Assembly (NCBI RefSeq): GCF_000235625.1
Contig: NZ_AGTR01000025.1
Coordinates: 1-46,555, forward strand
Direction: 5' to 3'
From: Marinobacter manganoxydans MnI7-9
GTDB lineage: Bacteria > Pseudomonadota > Gammaproteobacteria > Pseudomonadales > Oleiphilaceae
Length of the DNA: 46,555 nt
The translations under genes and the position numbers were made by a program. Shown here one piece after another: positions 33,349 to 42,998 of this stretch; within the stretch, counting starts at the first letter, position 1, and the number at the start of each line of letters is the position of its first letter. The notes under the pieces are model-generated. The model did no database searches. It was not told the DNA's origin and saw only the letters and a list, made by a program, of their open reading frames with translations.

Positions 33349-35469
33349 GTGGATCTGAAACCTTTCAAGAAATCATTTGAGCTTGGCGGCAAAACCGTCA
33401 CTCTGGAGACCGGCCGTATTGCCCGTCAGGCAACCGGTTCCGTACTGGTAACCGTGGATGATATTTCCGTTCTCGGCACCGTTGTTGGCGCCAAAGAAGC
33501 CAAGCCCGGCCAGCCGTTCTTCCCGCTGACCGTGAACTACTTCGAGAAGACCTACGCCGTGGGCAAAATCCCCGGTGGCTTCTTCAAGCGCGAAGGTCGT
33601 CCTTCCGAAAAGGAAACGCTGACCTCACGCCTGATCGACCGTCCGATTCGTCCGCTGTTCCCGAACGGCTTCATGAACGAAGTTCAGGTCATCACCACGG
33701 TCATGTCCTCCAGTAAGAACCAGGACCCGGATATTGCCGCGATGCTGGCGGCGTCTGCCGCTCTGTCCATCTCCGGTATTCCGTTCGATGGCCCCATCGG
33801 TGCGTCCCGCGTGGGTTACACCAACGAGCGCGGTTACTTCCTGAACCCGACGTTTGAAGAACTGCAGACCTCCCTGCTGGATATGGTCGTTGCCGGTACT
33901 GAAGACGCGGTTCTGATGGTTGAATCCGAAGCCAAAGGCCTGACCGAAGACCAGATGCTGGGCGGCGTGCTTTATGGTCATCAGGAAATGCAGACAGCGG
34001 TTACCGCCATCAAGGAATTTGCTGCTGAAATCGGCAAGCCCCGTTGGGACTGGCAGCCGGCCGCCGAGAACACCGAGCTGCTGAATGCCATCAAGGCCGA
34101 CTTTGCCGGTGCTATCGAGGAAGCCTACGGCATCCGTGACAAGATGGCCCGCTACGAGCGGCTTGGCGAAGTAAAAGCCGCTGCCGTTGAGAAACTGGCC
34201 GGTGAAGAGGAAGGCCAACCTTCCGAAGACGAAGTCAAAAAGTACTTCGGCAAGATCGAGAAGAGTGTGGTTCGCCAGCAGGTCATTGATGGCAAGCCGC
34301 GAATCGATGGTCGTGACAACAAGACTGTCCGTCCGATCGAAATTGAAGTGGGTGTTCTGCCCAGCGTTCACGGTTCCGCCCTGTTTACCCGTGGCGAGAC
34401 CCAGGCCATCGTGACCACTACTCTGGGTACGTCCCGTGATGTGCAAATCATTGATGCACTGGAAGGTGAGCGCAAGGATCCGTTCCTGTTCCACTACAAC
34501 TTCCCTCCGTACTCCGTGGGTGAAGCTGGCCGTGTAGGCACCCCGGGCCGCCGCGAAGTTGGTCACGGTCGTCTGGCCAAGCGTGGTGTTCTGGCTGTTA
34601 TGCCGACACTGGAAGAATTCCCGTACGCTATCCGTGCGGTTTCCGAGATCACCGAGTCCAACGGTTCCAGTTCCATGGCCTCTGTCTGTGGTTCCAGCCT
34701 GGCGCTGATGGACGCGGGTGTACCCATCAAGGCACCGGTTGCCGGTATCGCCATGGGTCTGGTCAAGGAAGGCGACAAGTTCGCGGTCCTGACTGATATC
34801 CTGGGTGACGAAGATCACCTGGGCGACATGGACTTCAAGGTGGCCGGTACCCAGGAGGGCGTGACCGCCCTGCAGATGGATATCAAGATCAACGGCATCA
34901 CCGACGAGATCATGGAAATCGCTCTCGAGCAGGCTCACGCTGCGCGTCTGCATATCCTGGGCGAGATGAACAAGGTGATCTCCGAGCCGCGTGCCGAGCT
35001 GTCTGCCCGTGCGCCGAGCATCACCACCATCAAGATCAATCCGGAGAAAATCCGCGACGTTATCGGTAAGGGCGGTTCTGTTATCCGCGCGATCTGTGAC
35101 GAGACCGGCGCCTCCATCGATCTGGATGATGATGGCAACGTGAAGATCTACGCCGACAACCAGGAAGCTGCCCAGGCGGCGGTTAACCGGGTCAAGGAAA
35201 TCACGGCCGAGATCGAAGTGGGTGCTATCTACAAGGGCCGCGTAGAGCGCATTGTAGACTTCGGTGCCTTCGTTAACATCCTGCCTGGTAAGGATGGTCT
35301 GGTGCATATCTCCCAGATCTCTGATCGCCGCATCGAGAACGTGACTGACGAGCTGAGCGAAGGTCAGGAAGTTCTGGTGAAGGTGCTGGATGTGGACAAC
35401 CGTGGTCGCGTGAAGCTGTCCATGAAGGAAATCAAGGAAGGCGATCAGCCGACCGATTTCTCTGCCTGA
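33349..35469 (+). CDS. pnp: Polyribonucleotide nucleotidyltransferase (PNPase)
   Basis: PNPase is the phosphorolytic 3'-5' exoribonuclease of the degradosome. The start is GTG at 33349, with AGGAG at 33338-33342 and a six-T spacer, giving 706 residues ([20 protein letters not shown] follows). The frame is open another 62 codons upstream, but that part translates the leader palindrome. Two RNase PH-like cores flank a helical domain; [19 protein letters not shown] and RRREVGHG-type segments are present. KH (about 555-615) and S1 (about 620-690) domains end the protein. Confidence 0.97.
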   Translation: MDLKPFKKSFELGGKTVTLETGRIARQATGSVLVTVDDISVLGTVVGAKEAKPGQPFFPLTVNYFEKTYAVGKIPGGFFKREGRPSEKETLTSRLIDRPIRPLFPNGFMNEVQVITTVMSSSKNQDPDIAAMLAASAALSISGIPFDGPIGASRVGYTNERGYFLNPTFEELQTSLLDMVVAGTEDAVLMVESEAKGLTEDQMLGGVLYGHQEMQTAVTAIKEFAAEIGKPRWDWQPAAENTELLNAIKADFAGAIEEAYGIRDKMARYERLGEVKAAAVEKLAGEEEGQPSEDEVKKYFGKIEKSVVRQQVIDGKPRIDGRDNKTVRPIEIEVGVLPSVHGSALFTRGETQAIVTTTLGTSRDVQIIDALEGERKDPFLFHYNFPPYSVGEAGRVGTPGRREVGHGRLAKRGVLAVMPTLEEFPYAIRAVSEITESNGSSSMASVCGSSLALMDAGVPIKAPVAGIAMGLVKEGDKFAVLTDILGDEDHLGDMDFKVAGTQEGVTALQMDIKINGITDEIMEIALEQAHAARLHILGEMNKVISEPRAELSARAPSITTIKINPEKIRDVIGKGGSVIRAICDETGASIDLDDDGNVKIYADNQEAAQAAVNRVKEITAEIEVGAIYKGRVERIVDFGAFVNILPGKDGLVHISQISDRRIENVTDELSEGQEVLVKVLDVDNRGRVKLSMKEIKEGDQPTDFSA

Positions 35470-35486
35470 TCGTTTTCGGGCTTGAT

Positions 35487-35522
35487 AAAAACCCGCCTTT
35501 CCTCTGGATTGGCGGGTTTTTT
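35487..35522 (+). terminator. Terminator after pnp
   Basis: AAAAACCCGCC-N13-GGCGGGTTTTTT is a strong stem and T-run 18 bases past the pnp stop. Confidence 0.9.
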
Positions 35523-35544
35523 CTTGCGCTTGGCTTGGTTGCAA

Positions 35545-35654
35545 GCGGCTGTTGGGTTTCCCTTTTCAAAAGACGCTACGAGCACATCCATGTGCGCTTG
35601 TTTCGGGCCGTCCTTGGCCCTCAACACTTTTGAAAAGGGAAACCCAACAGCCGC
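35545..35654. repeat. 110-bp element with perfect 28-bp inverted repeats
   Basis: The 28 bases at 35545-35572 are repeated exactly in reverse complement at 35627-35654. The 54-base interior contains two further perfect palindromes, GCACAT-CC-ATGTGC (35582-35595) and GGGCC-N6-GGCCC (35605-35620). It sits between the pnp terminator and the convergent hydrolase gene, 7 bases from the latter's stop. No protein is encoded. It resembles a non-autonomous palindromic or MITE-like element; no obvious target duplication is seen. Confidence 0.85.
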
Positions 35655-35661
35655 CCACACT

Positions 35662-36540
35662 CTATCGCCCAGCATTCATGAAGCGAAGCACCTCTCTCCG
35701 GTACCCGGGAATAACAAACGTCGCCCCGTGAGGCGTATCCGTCTGCAAGAACTCTTTGGGCTCCTGTGCTGCCTCAAACAGCGCCTCTCCATGATGAAAG
35801 GGAATAATCCCGTCTCGAACGCTGTGGATTACCATCACCTGCACCGGACTGATCCTAGGAATATGATCCACACCTTCGTAGTCGTCGGGTATGGTCCAGC
35901 TTAGCGGGATCTGCAACGGCCAGGTAAGCCAGAACCCACCTAATTTCTCCCGGGCGATCTTGCGAAAGCCGGAGAAGGTACCATCCAGGATTACACCGTC
36001 CAGCCGGGGCTGTTCCTCCCTCTGAGTCCATTCACTGGCCAGGGCGATTCCGAGACCGCCGCCGAGGCTCTGGCCGAGGATGTATAGGGGGCGGTCGGTC
36101 ACGTCAGGTTTTTTGGCCAGCCAGCGCAGGCCGGTTTCCACGTCGTGCAGCGCGCCTTCGATGTCCGGGTCACCGGTGGATTTGCCGTAGCCCCGGTAGT
36201 CGATGGTAAAGACGTTGTAGCCTCTCTCGGGCAGCCACGCTACGTTGAGGATGTGGCTGCTGACGTTCTGGGCGTTGCCATGCAGGAAATAGACTGTGCC
36301 CCTGGCGTTGTTCTCAGGGGCTTCTGCGGGCAGCCACCAGCCATGGAGGGTTTCGCCGTCGGCCGTGTCGAGGTAGATGTCTTCGTATTCGAGGTTCAGT
36401 CGGTCCGGGGTGATGTAAGTCACCCGATCCGGGTAAAAGAAAACGCTGCTGCAACCGGATAGCAGCAGAAGCGCAACCAGAAGCCCGCTTAACCGGGCCG
36501 TGGTGGCAGTCAGAAATACGCGTGGATTCCGGCGTGCCAT
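35662..36540 (-). CDS. Alpha/beta-hydrolase lipoprotein
   Basis: This is a 292-residue serine hydrolase of the alpha/beta fold (BEM46/ABHD-like, YfhR type). An N-terminal hydrophobic segment ends in LLLSGC (Cys30), so it is likely a lipoprotein facing the periplasm. The oxyanion-region motif HGNAQN is at 87-92, the nucleophile Ser158 lies in GQSLGG, and Asp243 (HSVRDGIIPF) and His271 (TPHGAT) complete the likely triad. Substrate is unknown; esterase or thioesterase activity is an inference. The start overlaps the 3' end of the DUF4105 gene by 31 bases, so the two are probably one transcript. Confidence 0.88.
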   Translation of the reverse strand: MARRNPRVFLTATTARLSGLLVALLLLSGCSSVFFYPDRVTYITPDRLNLEYEDIYLDTADGETLHGWWLPAEAPENNARGTVYFLHGNAQNVSSHILNVAWLPERGYNVFTIDYRGYGKSTGDPDIEGALHDVETGLRWLAKKPDVTDRPLYILGQSLGGGLGIALASEWTQREEQPRLDGVILDGTFSGFRKIAREKLGGFWLTWPLQIPLSWTIPDDYEGVDHIPRISPVQVMVIHSVRDGIIPFHHGEALFEAAQEPKEFLQTDTPHGATFVIPGYRREVLRFMNAGR

Positions 36541-38390
36541 AGGCTTTGATACCTGTCGTAGTGGTCTTCCCGGGTGAACTCGGCAAACAGACTGAACTCG
36601 CGGCCGATGTGCCAGTTGGCTTTGGCGTAAAGCTGATCCTGGCGGTGTTGGCTGCTAACGATCCAGGCCTTGGTTTTGGCACCGGCGAGCAGGCTGAACT
36701 GGTTGTTCTGATGGAGCAGGCCGATGTCGGCGCCGGGGGCAGCATCGTAGCCTCGGCGCAGGTCGTCGTCGATTTCAAGGTCGGCGGTGGCGATGGCAAA
36801 GGCCTGGGTCTGGTTGCCAAGGCGCCAGCTGCCGCCAGCTCCGCCCTCGAGATAGGGCGTCAGGACCCGATCGTTGCCAGTATCCGTGCGGCGGCCACCA
36901 AAACCTACCTGCCAGGACAGTGGCGAGAAAAAGGCGTTCCGCGGGCTCAGGGAGCGGATTTCCACGCCGGTAAGCTGTTCCAGTTGAAGTTCGTCGTTGT
37001 CGGTATACAGGCGCGCGTCGAGTCGGAGGAACTGCAGCTGGGCACCGGTACGGTAGCCGGCCGGCGGGTCCAGCACATCGTGGTAGGCCGGGCGCAGGGT
37101 CAACTGGGTGAATTCCCTGTGTGCCTGCTGGCCTGCTCCGAGGCTCAGTCGGAAGGTGTCGTGGCCCTGATCATCCCGAACTACCGGTTCGGGTGGTTCC
37201 TCGGGCGGTGCGACGTCGCTGATCTGGCTGCGCTCTCTCAACAGGTCATGGGAGAGTGGTGCGGCGATTTCACGGGGCCAGCCGTCGGCCTCGCTCTTGT
37301 ATCGAACATAATCGTAGGTGGCGTCCAGAACATGTGCTCTTTGCTCGGCTGGCAGTGACTTCACTTCGCTACCATCAGCGGCTACATATCCGTTGGCGAC
37401 GGCTGCCGCAAGGGTCTGTTGATCGTCGGGCAGGCTAGAGAGACTGTAGGCCACCGACGTGGCAGCCGAGGGGCGGTAGTAGACTTCGCTGACCAGATCC
37501 TTGTCGACCACCCAGCGAACCGTGTCCGACGGAATGGCGTGAGTGCTTACTTCCCCCAAAAGGTCCGTGCCCGGGCGGGCAATGTCTATCAGCGCCAACA
37601 GGCGATAGGCGCAGTTTTCATCGAAGAAGTAATAATCAAAATTCCGATCCCGTATTTCCCAGGCGTGGGCAATCATCAGGTCCACTTCATCCTGGGTAAG
37701 GTTCAGTTTGTACTCCCACAGGTCACGATGTTCGATGTCGGAGTAAAGCCGAATTTTCTCGTAGTACGGCTGGACCGTAGTGATGCCGGGATAGCCGCCG
37801 AAAATGCCCTTGTACGCGAACAGCAGTTCACTGTCGTGGGCGGCGGCATCAGCGGCATAGGAGATTGTGTTGGCCAGCAGCAGGTTGGTTTCGTCGTCAT
37901 CCTGGGGTGGGTCCAGGCGCAGAAACGTGTGGCCGAACATGGAAGACGGGCTGTTGAGGTAAGAGGCGGCAAACACCAGGGTCACCGTCTCGGTGTTCAA
38001 TGTTTCCGACCATTCCTGGAAGCCGGGACACTCGATTTCCGGTAGCGACAGATCGAGTTGCTGACTGAGCCAGGTCGCCCGTGCCGGGAAGCGGCAGAGG
38101 GCGTGGTCGTCGCCTTCCCCGTCTATCTGGATAGCATCCAGGGTGGCTTTGAGCTCTGCCCGGGGGGAGTGCTTGCCATTTTCGCTCAGGAAAAAGGCCG
38201 GATCATCGGCCTGGCTGGTATATCCGCTACCAAACCTGTCGGGTTGATAATGAATGAGTGTGAGCCAGGCAGGGTCGAGATGGAGCTCGGTTGCGTGTTC
38301 AGGCGAATTGGCCTGGGTCGGCAGGCTGACTGCAAGCCAGATCAGGGCTGGCCCAATGCGAAGCATGTTGCCCATGGGTTGGTGCTGCAT
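36510..38390 (-). CDS. DUF4105 family envelope protein
   Basis: This 626-residue protein has a signal peptide (through TQANS, about residue 29), a DUF4105 domain in the first half (landmarks VFAASYLNSPSSMFGHTFLR near 140 and the Cys/His-containing DENCAYRLLALID near 260), and a C-terminal region of alternating beta-strand pattern that ends in Phe (GIHAYF), as outer-membrane barrels do. Some DUF4105 proteins are thought to be NlpC/P60-like, and the conserved Cys and His fit that, but activity is unproven. It is the upstream partner of the overlapping alpha/beta-hydrolase gene. Confidence 0.85.
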   Translation of the reverse strand: MQHQPMGNMLRIGPALIWLAVSLPTQANSPEHATELHLDPAWLTLIHYQPDRFGSGYTSQADDPAFFLSENGKHSPRAELKATLDAIQIDGEGDDHALCRFPARATWLSQQLDLSLPEIECPGFQEWSETLNTETVTLVFAASYLNSPSSMFGHTFLRLDPPQDDDETNLLLANTISYAADAAAHDSELLFAYKGIFGGYPGITTVQPYYEKIRLYSDIEHRDLWEYKLNLTQDEVDLMIAHAWEIRDRNFDYYFFDENCAYRLLALIDIARPGTDLLGEVSTHAIPSDTVRWVVDKDLVSEVYYRPSAATSVAYSLSSLPDDQQTLAAAVANGYVAADGSEVKSLPAEQRAHVLDATYDYVRYKSEADGWPREIAAPLSHDLLRERSQISDVAPPEEPPEPVVRDDQGHDTFRLSLGAGQQAHREFTQLTLRPAYHDVLDPPAGYRTGAQLQFLRLDARLYTDNDELQLEQLTGVEIRSLSPRNAFFSPLSWQVGFGGRRTDTGNDRVLTPYLEGGAGGSWRLGNQTQAFAIATADLEIDDDLRRGYDAAPGADIGLLHQNNQFSLLAGAKTKAWIVSSQHRQDQLYAKANWHIGREFSLFAEFTREDHYDRYQSLWHAGIHAYF

Positions 38391-38464
38391 CCGGGGTTGA
38401 ACAGGGTAGAGAATGGAACGATGCGCCGTCCCTGGCGCATGAGAGTCCCTTCAAGGAGCCTGGA

Positions 38465-38929
38465 TCAGGCTGCTACGTATTTGCTGAGTGACTCGTTTTG
38501 CTCCAGGAGCGCGACGATGGCGTCCACGGCTTCGCCGGAGGTGGTGTCAGAGTCCGGGAAAATGGTGGCAAAGTTGTCCTGCAGCACCTTGCGGAACGCA
38601 TCGCGATCCGCTTCGTCAACACCCAGAAGTACTGCCAGGGTGTCCAGGTTCTCGCCGGAACCGCGGGACATGTCCCGGGCCACCTTGTCGATGTTGCTGT
38701 CCATGTACATGGCCATGGACTGAACAGACTGGTTGGTCTGGCAGCCAAGGGTACCTGTGGTCATACCAAACGTCTGGTTACCAAAGGTACCGTTGGTGGT
38801 TGCAGCGAGTACGTGGGGGGCAATGCCGGATTGTCCTTTCCAGATCATGGCACCGACGCCACAGCCCGGTTGGGCAAAGGCCATGGAAGAGGCACCAAGA
38901 AGAATTGCACCTGCGATCAGTTTTTTCAT
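38465..38929 (-). CDS. DUF3015 family secreted protein
   Basis: This is a small exported protein of 154 residues. The start at 38929 (MKKLIAGAILLGASSMAFA) gives a clean signal peptide; the frame extends 15 codons upstream without reason, and AAGGAG lies just upstream of this ATG. The mature part begins with GCGVGAMIWKGQSGI, includes a Gly/Thr-rich segment and a second Cys (TLGCQTN), then an acidic helical half. This is the DUF3015 pattern, whose function is unknown. It lies upstream of the DUF4105 gene on the same strand, 74 bases apart. Confidence 0.88.
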   Translation of the reverse strand: MKKLIAGAILLGASSMAFAQPGCGVGAMIWKGQSGIAPHVLAATTNGTFGNQTFGMTTGTLGCQTNQSVQSMAMYMDSNIDKVARDMSRGSGENLDTLAVLLGVDEADRDAFRKVLQDNFATIFPDSDTTSGEAVDAIVALLEQNESLSKYVAA

Positions 38930-38972
38930 TATCCACTCCTTCCTGTGGTTTAAAGCTGTCGTCGCAATACAC

Positions 38973-39000
38973 AATGCTGCTCCTGACGTGGAGCAGCATT
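38973..39000. repeat. Perfect 11-bp palindrome upstream of the DUF3015 gene
   Basis: AATGCTGCTCC-N6-GGAGCAGCATT, 44 bases before the DUF3015 start. It has no T-run, so it looks like a 5' leader stem or an operator rather than a terminator. Confidence 0.6.
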
Positions 39001-39108
39001 GCGAAAACGGCCCTGACTGGTCTTGTGGAGACAGGTTGACCGTTGATCTGAGTATAGTTGAAATCCAGCCAACGCAAGTTTAAAGATTGGTGAGTATTTG
39101 ATTTAGCC

Positions 39109-39145
39109 CAAAAAAAAACCGGAGCAGCGTGCATGCTCCGGTTTT
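39109..39145 (-). terminator. Terminator of the liv operon
   Basis: On the minus strand AAAACCGGAGCA-N7-TGCTCCGGTTTT runs into a longer T stretch, 25 bases past the livF stop. Confidence 0.9.
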
Positions 39146-39169
39146 ATGCTTCGAGGCAAGGATCCAGGA

Positions 39170-39871
39170 TCAGCCGCCCAGATAGGCGTTCTGGACATCC
39201 GGGTTGTTGAGCAGATTCTTGCCCGTGTCGTGCAGGCGAATCTTTCCGGTTTCCAGCACGTAACCCCGGTCTGCCAGGTTGAGGGCCTGGTGGGCGTTCT
39301 GCTCGACGAGGAAAACCGTAATGCCTTCCTCGCGAAGCTGGCCGATGATCTCGAAGATCTGCTTGATAATCAGCGGTGCCAGGCCCAGTGATGGTTCATC
39401 AAGGATGATCATCTCTGGCCTGCTCATCAGGGCCCGCCCGATAGCCAGCATTTGCTGCTCGCCGCCGGACATGGTGCCGGCACGCTGATGTTCACGTTCC
39501 TTGAGGCGCGGGAAGAGCTCGTAGACGTGCTCCTGGCTCTTGCGGATTTCGGCCTTGGTGTTGAAGAAACCACCCATGTGGAGGTTTTCCTCCACGGTCA
39601 GGCCCGAGAACACCCGACGCCCCTCCGGAACAATGGCGATGCCGGAGCGCATGATCTGCGCCGTGGATTCGTTGGTGATTTCCCGGCCCTCCAGGAAAAT
39701 GCGTCCTGAACTGGCCCGGGGGTTACCGCAGACGGTCATCAGCAGCGTGGTCTTGCCGGCGCCGTTGGCGCCGATCAGCGAGACGATCTCACCCTTTTTG
39801 ACTTCGACAGACACCCCGTGCAAGGCCTCGATCTTGCCGTAGTGGGTATGGACATCTTCTAGTACTAACAT
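39170..39871 (-). CDS. livF: Branched-chain amino-acid ABC transporter ATPase LivF
   Basis: LivF is one of two ATPases of the high-affinity leucine/isoleucine/valine importer. The 233-residue protein has Walker A GANGAGKTT, the ABC signature MSGGEQQMLAIGRALM, Walker B MIILDEPSLGLAP and the H-loop His. It is the last gene of livK-H-M-G-F, 9 bases after livG. Substrate assignment comes from the family; related systems also carry other amino acids or amides. Confidence 0.94.
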   Translation of the reverse strand: MLVLEDVHTHYGKIEALHGVSVEVKKGEIVSLIGANGAGKTTLLMTVCGNPRASSGRIFLEGREITNESTAQIMRSGIAIVPEGRRVFSGLTVEENLHMGGFFNTKAEIRKSQEHVYELFPRLKEREHQRAGTMSGGEQQMLAIGRALMSRPEMIILDEPSLGLAPLIIKQIFEIIGQLREEGITVFLVEQNAHQALNLADRGYVLETGKIRLHDTGKNLLNNPDVQNAYLGG

Positions 39872-39880
39872 GTGTTTACC

Positions 39881-40636
39881 TCAGGCCTCGCCCAGATAGG
39901 CTTTGATCACGTCGTCGTTCTGGCGGATTTCTTCCGGTGTGCCACTGGCCAGGGGGCGGCCCTGGTTGATGACGTTGATGCGGTCGGAAATATCCATTAC
40001 CAGGCTCATGTCGTGCTCAATCAGCACTACGGAAACGTTGTAGTCCTCTTTCAGGCTGATGATCAGCTGGTTGAGTTCCTTGGTTTCCGCCGGGTTGAGG
40101 CCGGCTGCCGGCTCGTCGAGCATTAACAGCTTGGGCTCGGTGACCATGCAGCGGGCAATCTCCAGACGCCGTTGCTGACCGTAGGCGAGGTTGCCGGCTT
40201 CCCGGTTGGCCAGATCCAGCAGGCCAACCCGATCCAGCCAGTAGGCGGCCCGATCCAGGGATTTCTGCTCTTTGGTCCGGTAACTGGGGGTTTTGATCAG
40301 GCCCGAAATCAGGTTGGTGTTCAGGTGGCGGTGTTGAGCCACCAGCAGGTTTTCCACCACCGTCATCTGGCTGAACAGCCGCACATGCTGGAAAGTGCGC
40401 ACCATACCCAGTCGGGAGATCTTGTAGTCGGGTTTACCCTGTACTTCCTTGCCCTCGAACAGGATCTTGCCGCCCGTGGGCTTGTAAAAACCGCTCATGC
40501 AGTTGAATACAGTGGTTTTTCCAGCCCCGTTGGGGCCGATGATGGACACAATCTCGTGTTCCTGAACGTCCAGAGACACTTCGTCTACCGCCAGCAGGCC
40601 GCCAAAGCGCATGGACAGATTCTGTACTTCAAGCAT
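39881..40636 (-). CDS. livG: Branched-chain amino-acid ABC transporter ATPase LivG
   Basis: LivG is the second ATPase of the complex. The 251-residue protein has Walker A GPNGAGKTTVFN, the NLAYGQQRRLEIARCM signature, Walker B LLMLDEPAAGLNPAE and the C-terminal LivG-type extension (INVINQGRPLASGTPEEI). It sits 6 bases after livM. Confidence 0.95.
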   Translation of the reverse strand: MLEVQNLSMRFGGLLAVDEVSLDVQEHEIVSIIGPNGAGKTTVFNCMSGFYKPTGGKILFEGKEVQGKPDYKISRLGMVRTFQHVRLFSQMTVVENLLVAQHRHLNTNLISGLIKTPSYRTKEQKSLDRAAYWLDRVGLLDLANREAGNLAYGQQRRLEIARCMVTEPKLLMLDEPAAGLNPAETKELNQLIISLKEDYNVSVVLIEHDMSLVMDISDRINVINQGRPLASGTPEEIRQNDDVIKAYLGEA

Positions 40637-40642
40637 CGTCTG

Positions 40643-41914
40643 TCACTCCTGCCTTTTGAGTTCAATATGAATGCGGCGCATGGGCATCAGGCCCTGCGGA
40701 CGCCAGACCATCATCAGCACCATAGCGGCACCGAAGATCAGCATGCGGTATTCGGAGAACTCACGGGCCAGTTCCGGCAGGATGGTGACAGCGATTGCCG
40801 CCAGTACCACACCGATCTGGGAACCCATGCCGCCGAGAACCACGATCGCCAGGATGATGGCAGACTCCAGGAAAACAAACGATTCCGGGCTGATGAAGCC
40901 CTGCTTGGAGGCGAACACAGTGCCGGCAAAACCGGCAAAGAAGGCGCCAATGGTAAAGGCGGACAGCTTCACTGCGGTGCGGCTGAGACCCAGGGAGCGG
41001 GCAGCGATCTCGTCTTCCCGCAGTGCTTCCCAGGCCCGGCCCACGGGCATCCGCATGAATCGACGGATTACGAGCGCGGTGAATACCGCCAGAACCAGGG
41101 CAATGAGGTACAGGAAGATAACCTTGTGCTCACCGCTGTAGGCGATGCCGAAGGTTTCGTGGAACGAGGTGTTGCCCTCTTCCTTCACCCGGCGCCCGAA
41201 TTCCATGCCGAACAGGGTTGGATCGGGGATGCCACCAATGCCGTTGGGGCCGCCAGTCAGCGTCGTCCAGTTGTTCAGGAGTATCCGGATGATCTCGCCA
41301 AACCCGAGGGTTACGATGGCCAGATAATCCCCCCGCAACCGGAGTACCGGAAAGCCCAGCACCAGACCGAACAGGGCGGCAAGCAGAGCACCGATAGGCA
41401 GTGCCAGCCAGAACGAAATGCCGGTGTACTGGGAGAGCAGGGCAAAGGTGTAGGCGCCCACGGCGTAGAATGCCACGTAGCCAAGATCCAGAAGTCCGGC
41501 CAGACCGACCACGACGTTCAGGCCAAGGGCCAGCATCACATAGATCAGCACCAGTGTGGCCAGATCCACGGAACCGCGGGACACGAAGAAGGGCCAGAAT
41601 AGTGCAAGAACCACGATGCCGGTCAGTACCCAGGACTCAATCTTTGCCCGACGGTTTTCCGCCATCGGCTCTTTGTTGGATTGGGGCAGAGGATGGGGAA
41701 TGCTCTTCAGGCCTCCCATGATCTGTTCCCGGAACATCTGGAACAGGAATACGATCACTGCCGCGAGCAATACCATCACGATGGTGGTGGCATCGGCGCC
41801 GGTCAGGGTCACGTTGATGCCCTGGGCCTCAAGATTGAACCCAATGATCGGGTAGGAAATGATCAGTGTAATGAACGCGCAGAAAAGTGCGTGTCTGAAA
41901 TTGTTAGCAGCCAT
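40643..41914 (-). CDS. livM: Branched-chain amino-acid ABC transporter permease LivM
   Basis: LivM is an inner-membrane permease subunit with about ten hydrophobic segments. At 423 residues it has an N-terminal region before the core, as in E. coli LivM-type proteins; the core carries the [15 protein letters not shown] segment and the EAA-like loop [18 protein letters not shown] that contacts the ATPase. Its ATG shares one base with the livH stop. Confidence 0.94.
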   Translation of the reverse strand: MAANNFRHALFCAFITLIISYPIIGFNLEAQGINVTLTGADATTIVMVLLAAVIVFLFQMFREQIMGGLKSIPHPLPQSNKEPMAENRRAKIESWVLTGIVVLALFWPFFVSRGSVDLATLVLIYVMLALGLNVVVGLAGLLDLGYVAFYAVGAYTFALLSQYTGISFWLALPIGALLAALFGLVLGFPVLRLRGDYLAIVTLGFGEIIRILLNNWTTLTGGPNGIGGIPDPTLFGMEFGRRVKEEGNTSFHETFGIAYSGEHKVIFLYLIALVLAVFTALVIRRFMRMPVGRAWEALREDEIAARSLGLSRTAVKLSAFTIGAFFAGFAGTVFASKQGFISPESFVFLESAIILAIVVLGGMGSQIGVVLAAIAVTILPELAREFSEYRMLIFGAAMVLMMVWRPQGLMPMRRIHIELKRQE

Positions 41915-42837
41915 CAGATCTTCTCAACCTCCGGTTTGCCGAGCAGGCCGGTGGGTTTGAACAGCAGAATCAGAATCAGCAGGCTGAATGAGATCACATC
42001 CTTGTACTCACCGCTGAGGTAGCCGGAGGTCATGCTCTCTGCCACGCCCAATATCAGTCCTCCCAGCATCGCGCCGGGTATGCTGCCAATGCCGCCAAGT
42101 ACCGCTGCGGTAAAGGCTTTCAAGCCGGCAATGAAGCCGAACAGAGGATCAACCGAACCGTAGTACATGCCCAGAAGCAGGCCGGCAACGGCTGCCAGTG
42201 CCGCACCGATCACAAAGGTTGCCGAGATGATCCGGTTGGTGTCGATGCCCAGCAGGTTGGCCATACCCAGGTCCTGTGACACGGCCCGGCAGGCGCGGCC
42301 AGTCCGTGAACGGGAAATAAACAGGGACAGGGCTGTCATACAGATCAGTGTGGTGATGAAGATGGTGATCTGCATATAGGACAGGGACATCTGGAAACCG
42401 TCACCGGAACCGAAGTTGAAACCACCGTCAATCAGGGCCGGGAAACCAATGTTGCGGGATCCCTGTGCCAGGTGAACGTAGTTCTGCAGGAAGATGGACA
42501 TGCCGATGGCGGAGATCAGCGGGATCAGGCGGTGACGCCCCCGCACTGGCCGGTAAGCCACCCGTTCCACTGCCCAGCCCATGGAGCTGGAAACGATCAT
42601 GGCACACAGCAGGGCGACGATCAGTATCAGCGGCAGCCAGGCAAGGCCGAGGGCGGTGAGGCCGGTAATGGCAATCAGCGCCGTGTAGGCACCGATCATG
42701 TAGATTTCACCATGGGCAAAGTTGATCATGCCAATGATGCCGTAAACCATCGTGTAGCCGATGGCGATCAGGGCATAGGTGCTCCCGATCGTCAGCCCGT
42801 TAATGAGCTGCTGAGAAAAATACAGGAGGTCTTGCAT
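41914..42837 (-). CDS. livH: Branched-chain amino-acid ABC transporter permease LivH
   Basis: LivH is the partner permease. The start is ATG 42837 ([33 protein letters not shown]), giving 307 residues; a further 13 codons upstream are open but atypical. It has about eight membrane segments and the EAA-like loop with [20 protein letters not shown]. It lies 162 bases after livK, behind a terminator hairpin. Confidence 0.95.
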   Translation of the reverse strand: MQDLLYFSQQLINGLTIGSTYALIAIGYTMVYGIIGMINFAHGEIYMIGAYTALIAITGLTALGLAWLPLILIVALLCAMIVSSSMGWAVERVAYRPVRGRHRLIPLISAIGMSIFLQNYVHLAQGSRNIGFPALIDGGFNFGSGDGFQMSLSYMQITIFITTLICMTALSLFISRSRTGRACRAVSQDLGMANLLGIDTNRIISATFVIGAALAAVAGLLLGMYYGSVDPLFGFIAGLKAFTAAVLGGIGSIPGAMLGGLILGVAESMTSGYLSGEYKDVISFSLLILILLFKPTGLLGKPEVEKI

Positions 42838-42930
42838 TGTTATGGGACTCCGAAAGCCTGCCCCCTCCACGACCACACCCCGTGCCCGGGATATCCGGGC
42901 AGGAGGTGGGGAGGATCAACAGGAGCCTAG

Positions 42931-42965
42931 AAAAACACCTTCTCCCGGATCGCGGTGAGAAGGTG
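42931..42965 (-). terminator. Intra-operon terminator between livK and livH
   Basis: On the minus strand CACCTTCTC-N12-GAGAAGGTG followed by TTTTT lies past the livK stop. It probably lets the binding protein be made in excess over the membrane subunits. Confidence 0.8.
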
Positions 42966-42998
42966 CTCTCATGATTACCGTTTGTTAACGATTTTGGC

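Noticed and set aside
27351-35544. Long minus-strand open frames opposite nusA, infB and pnp
   Set aside because: Same pattern: H/Q/L/G-rich translations opposite highly conserved genes.
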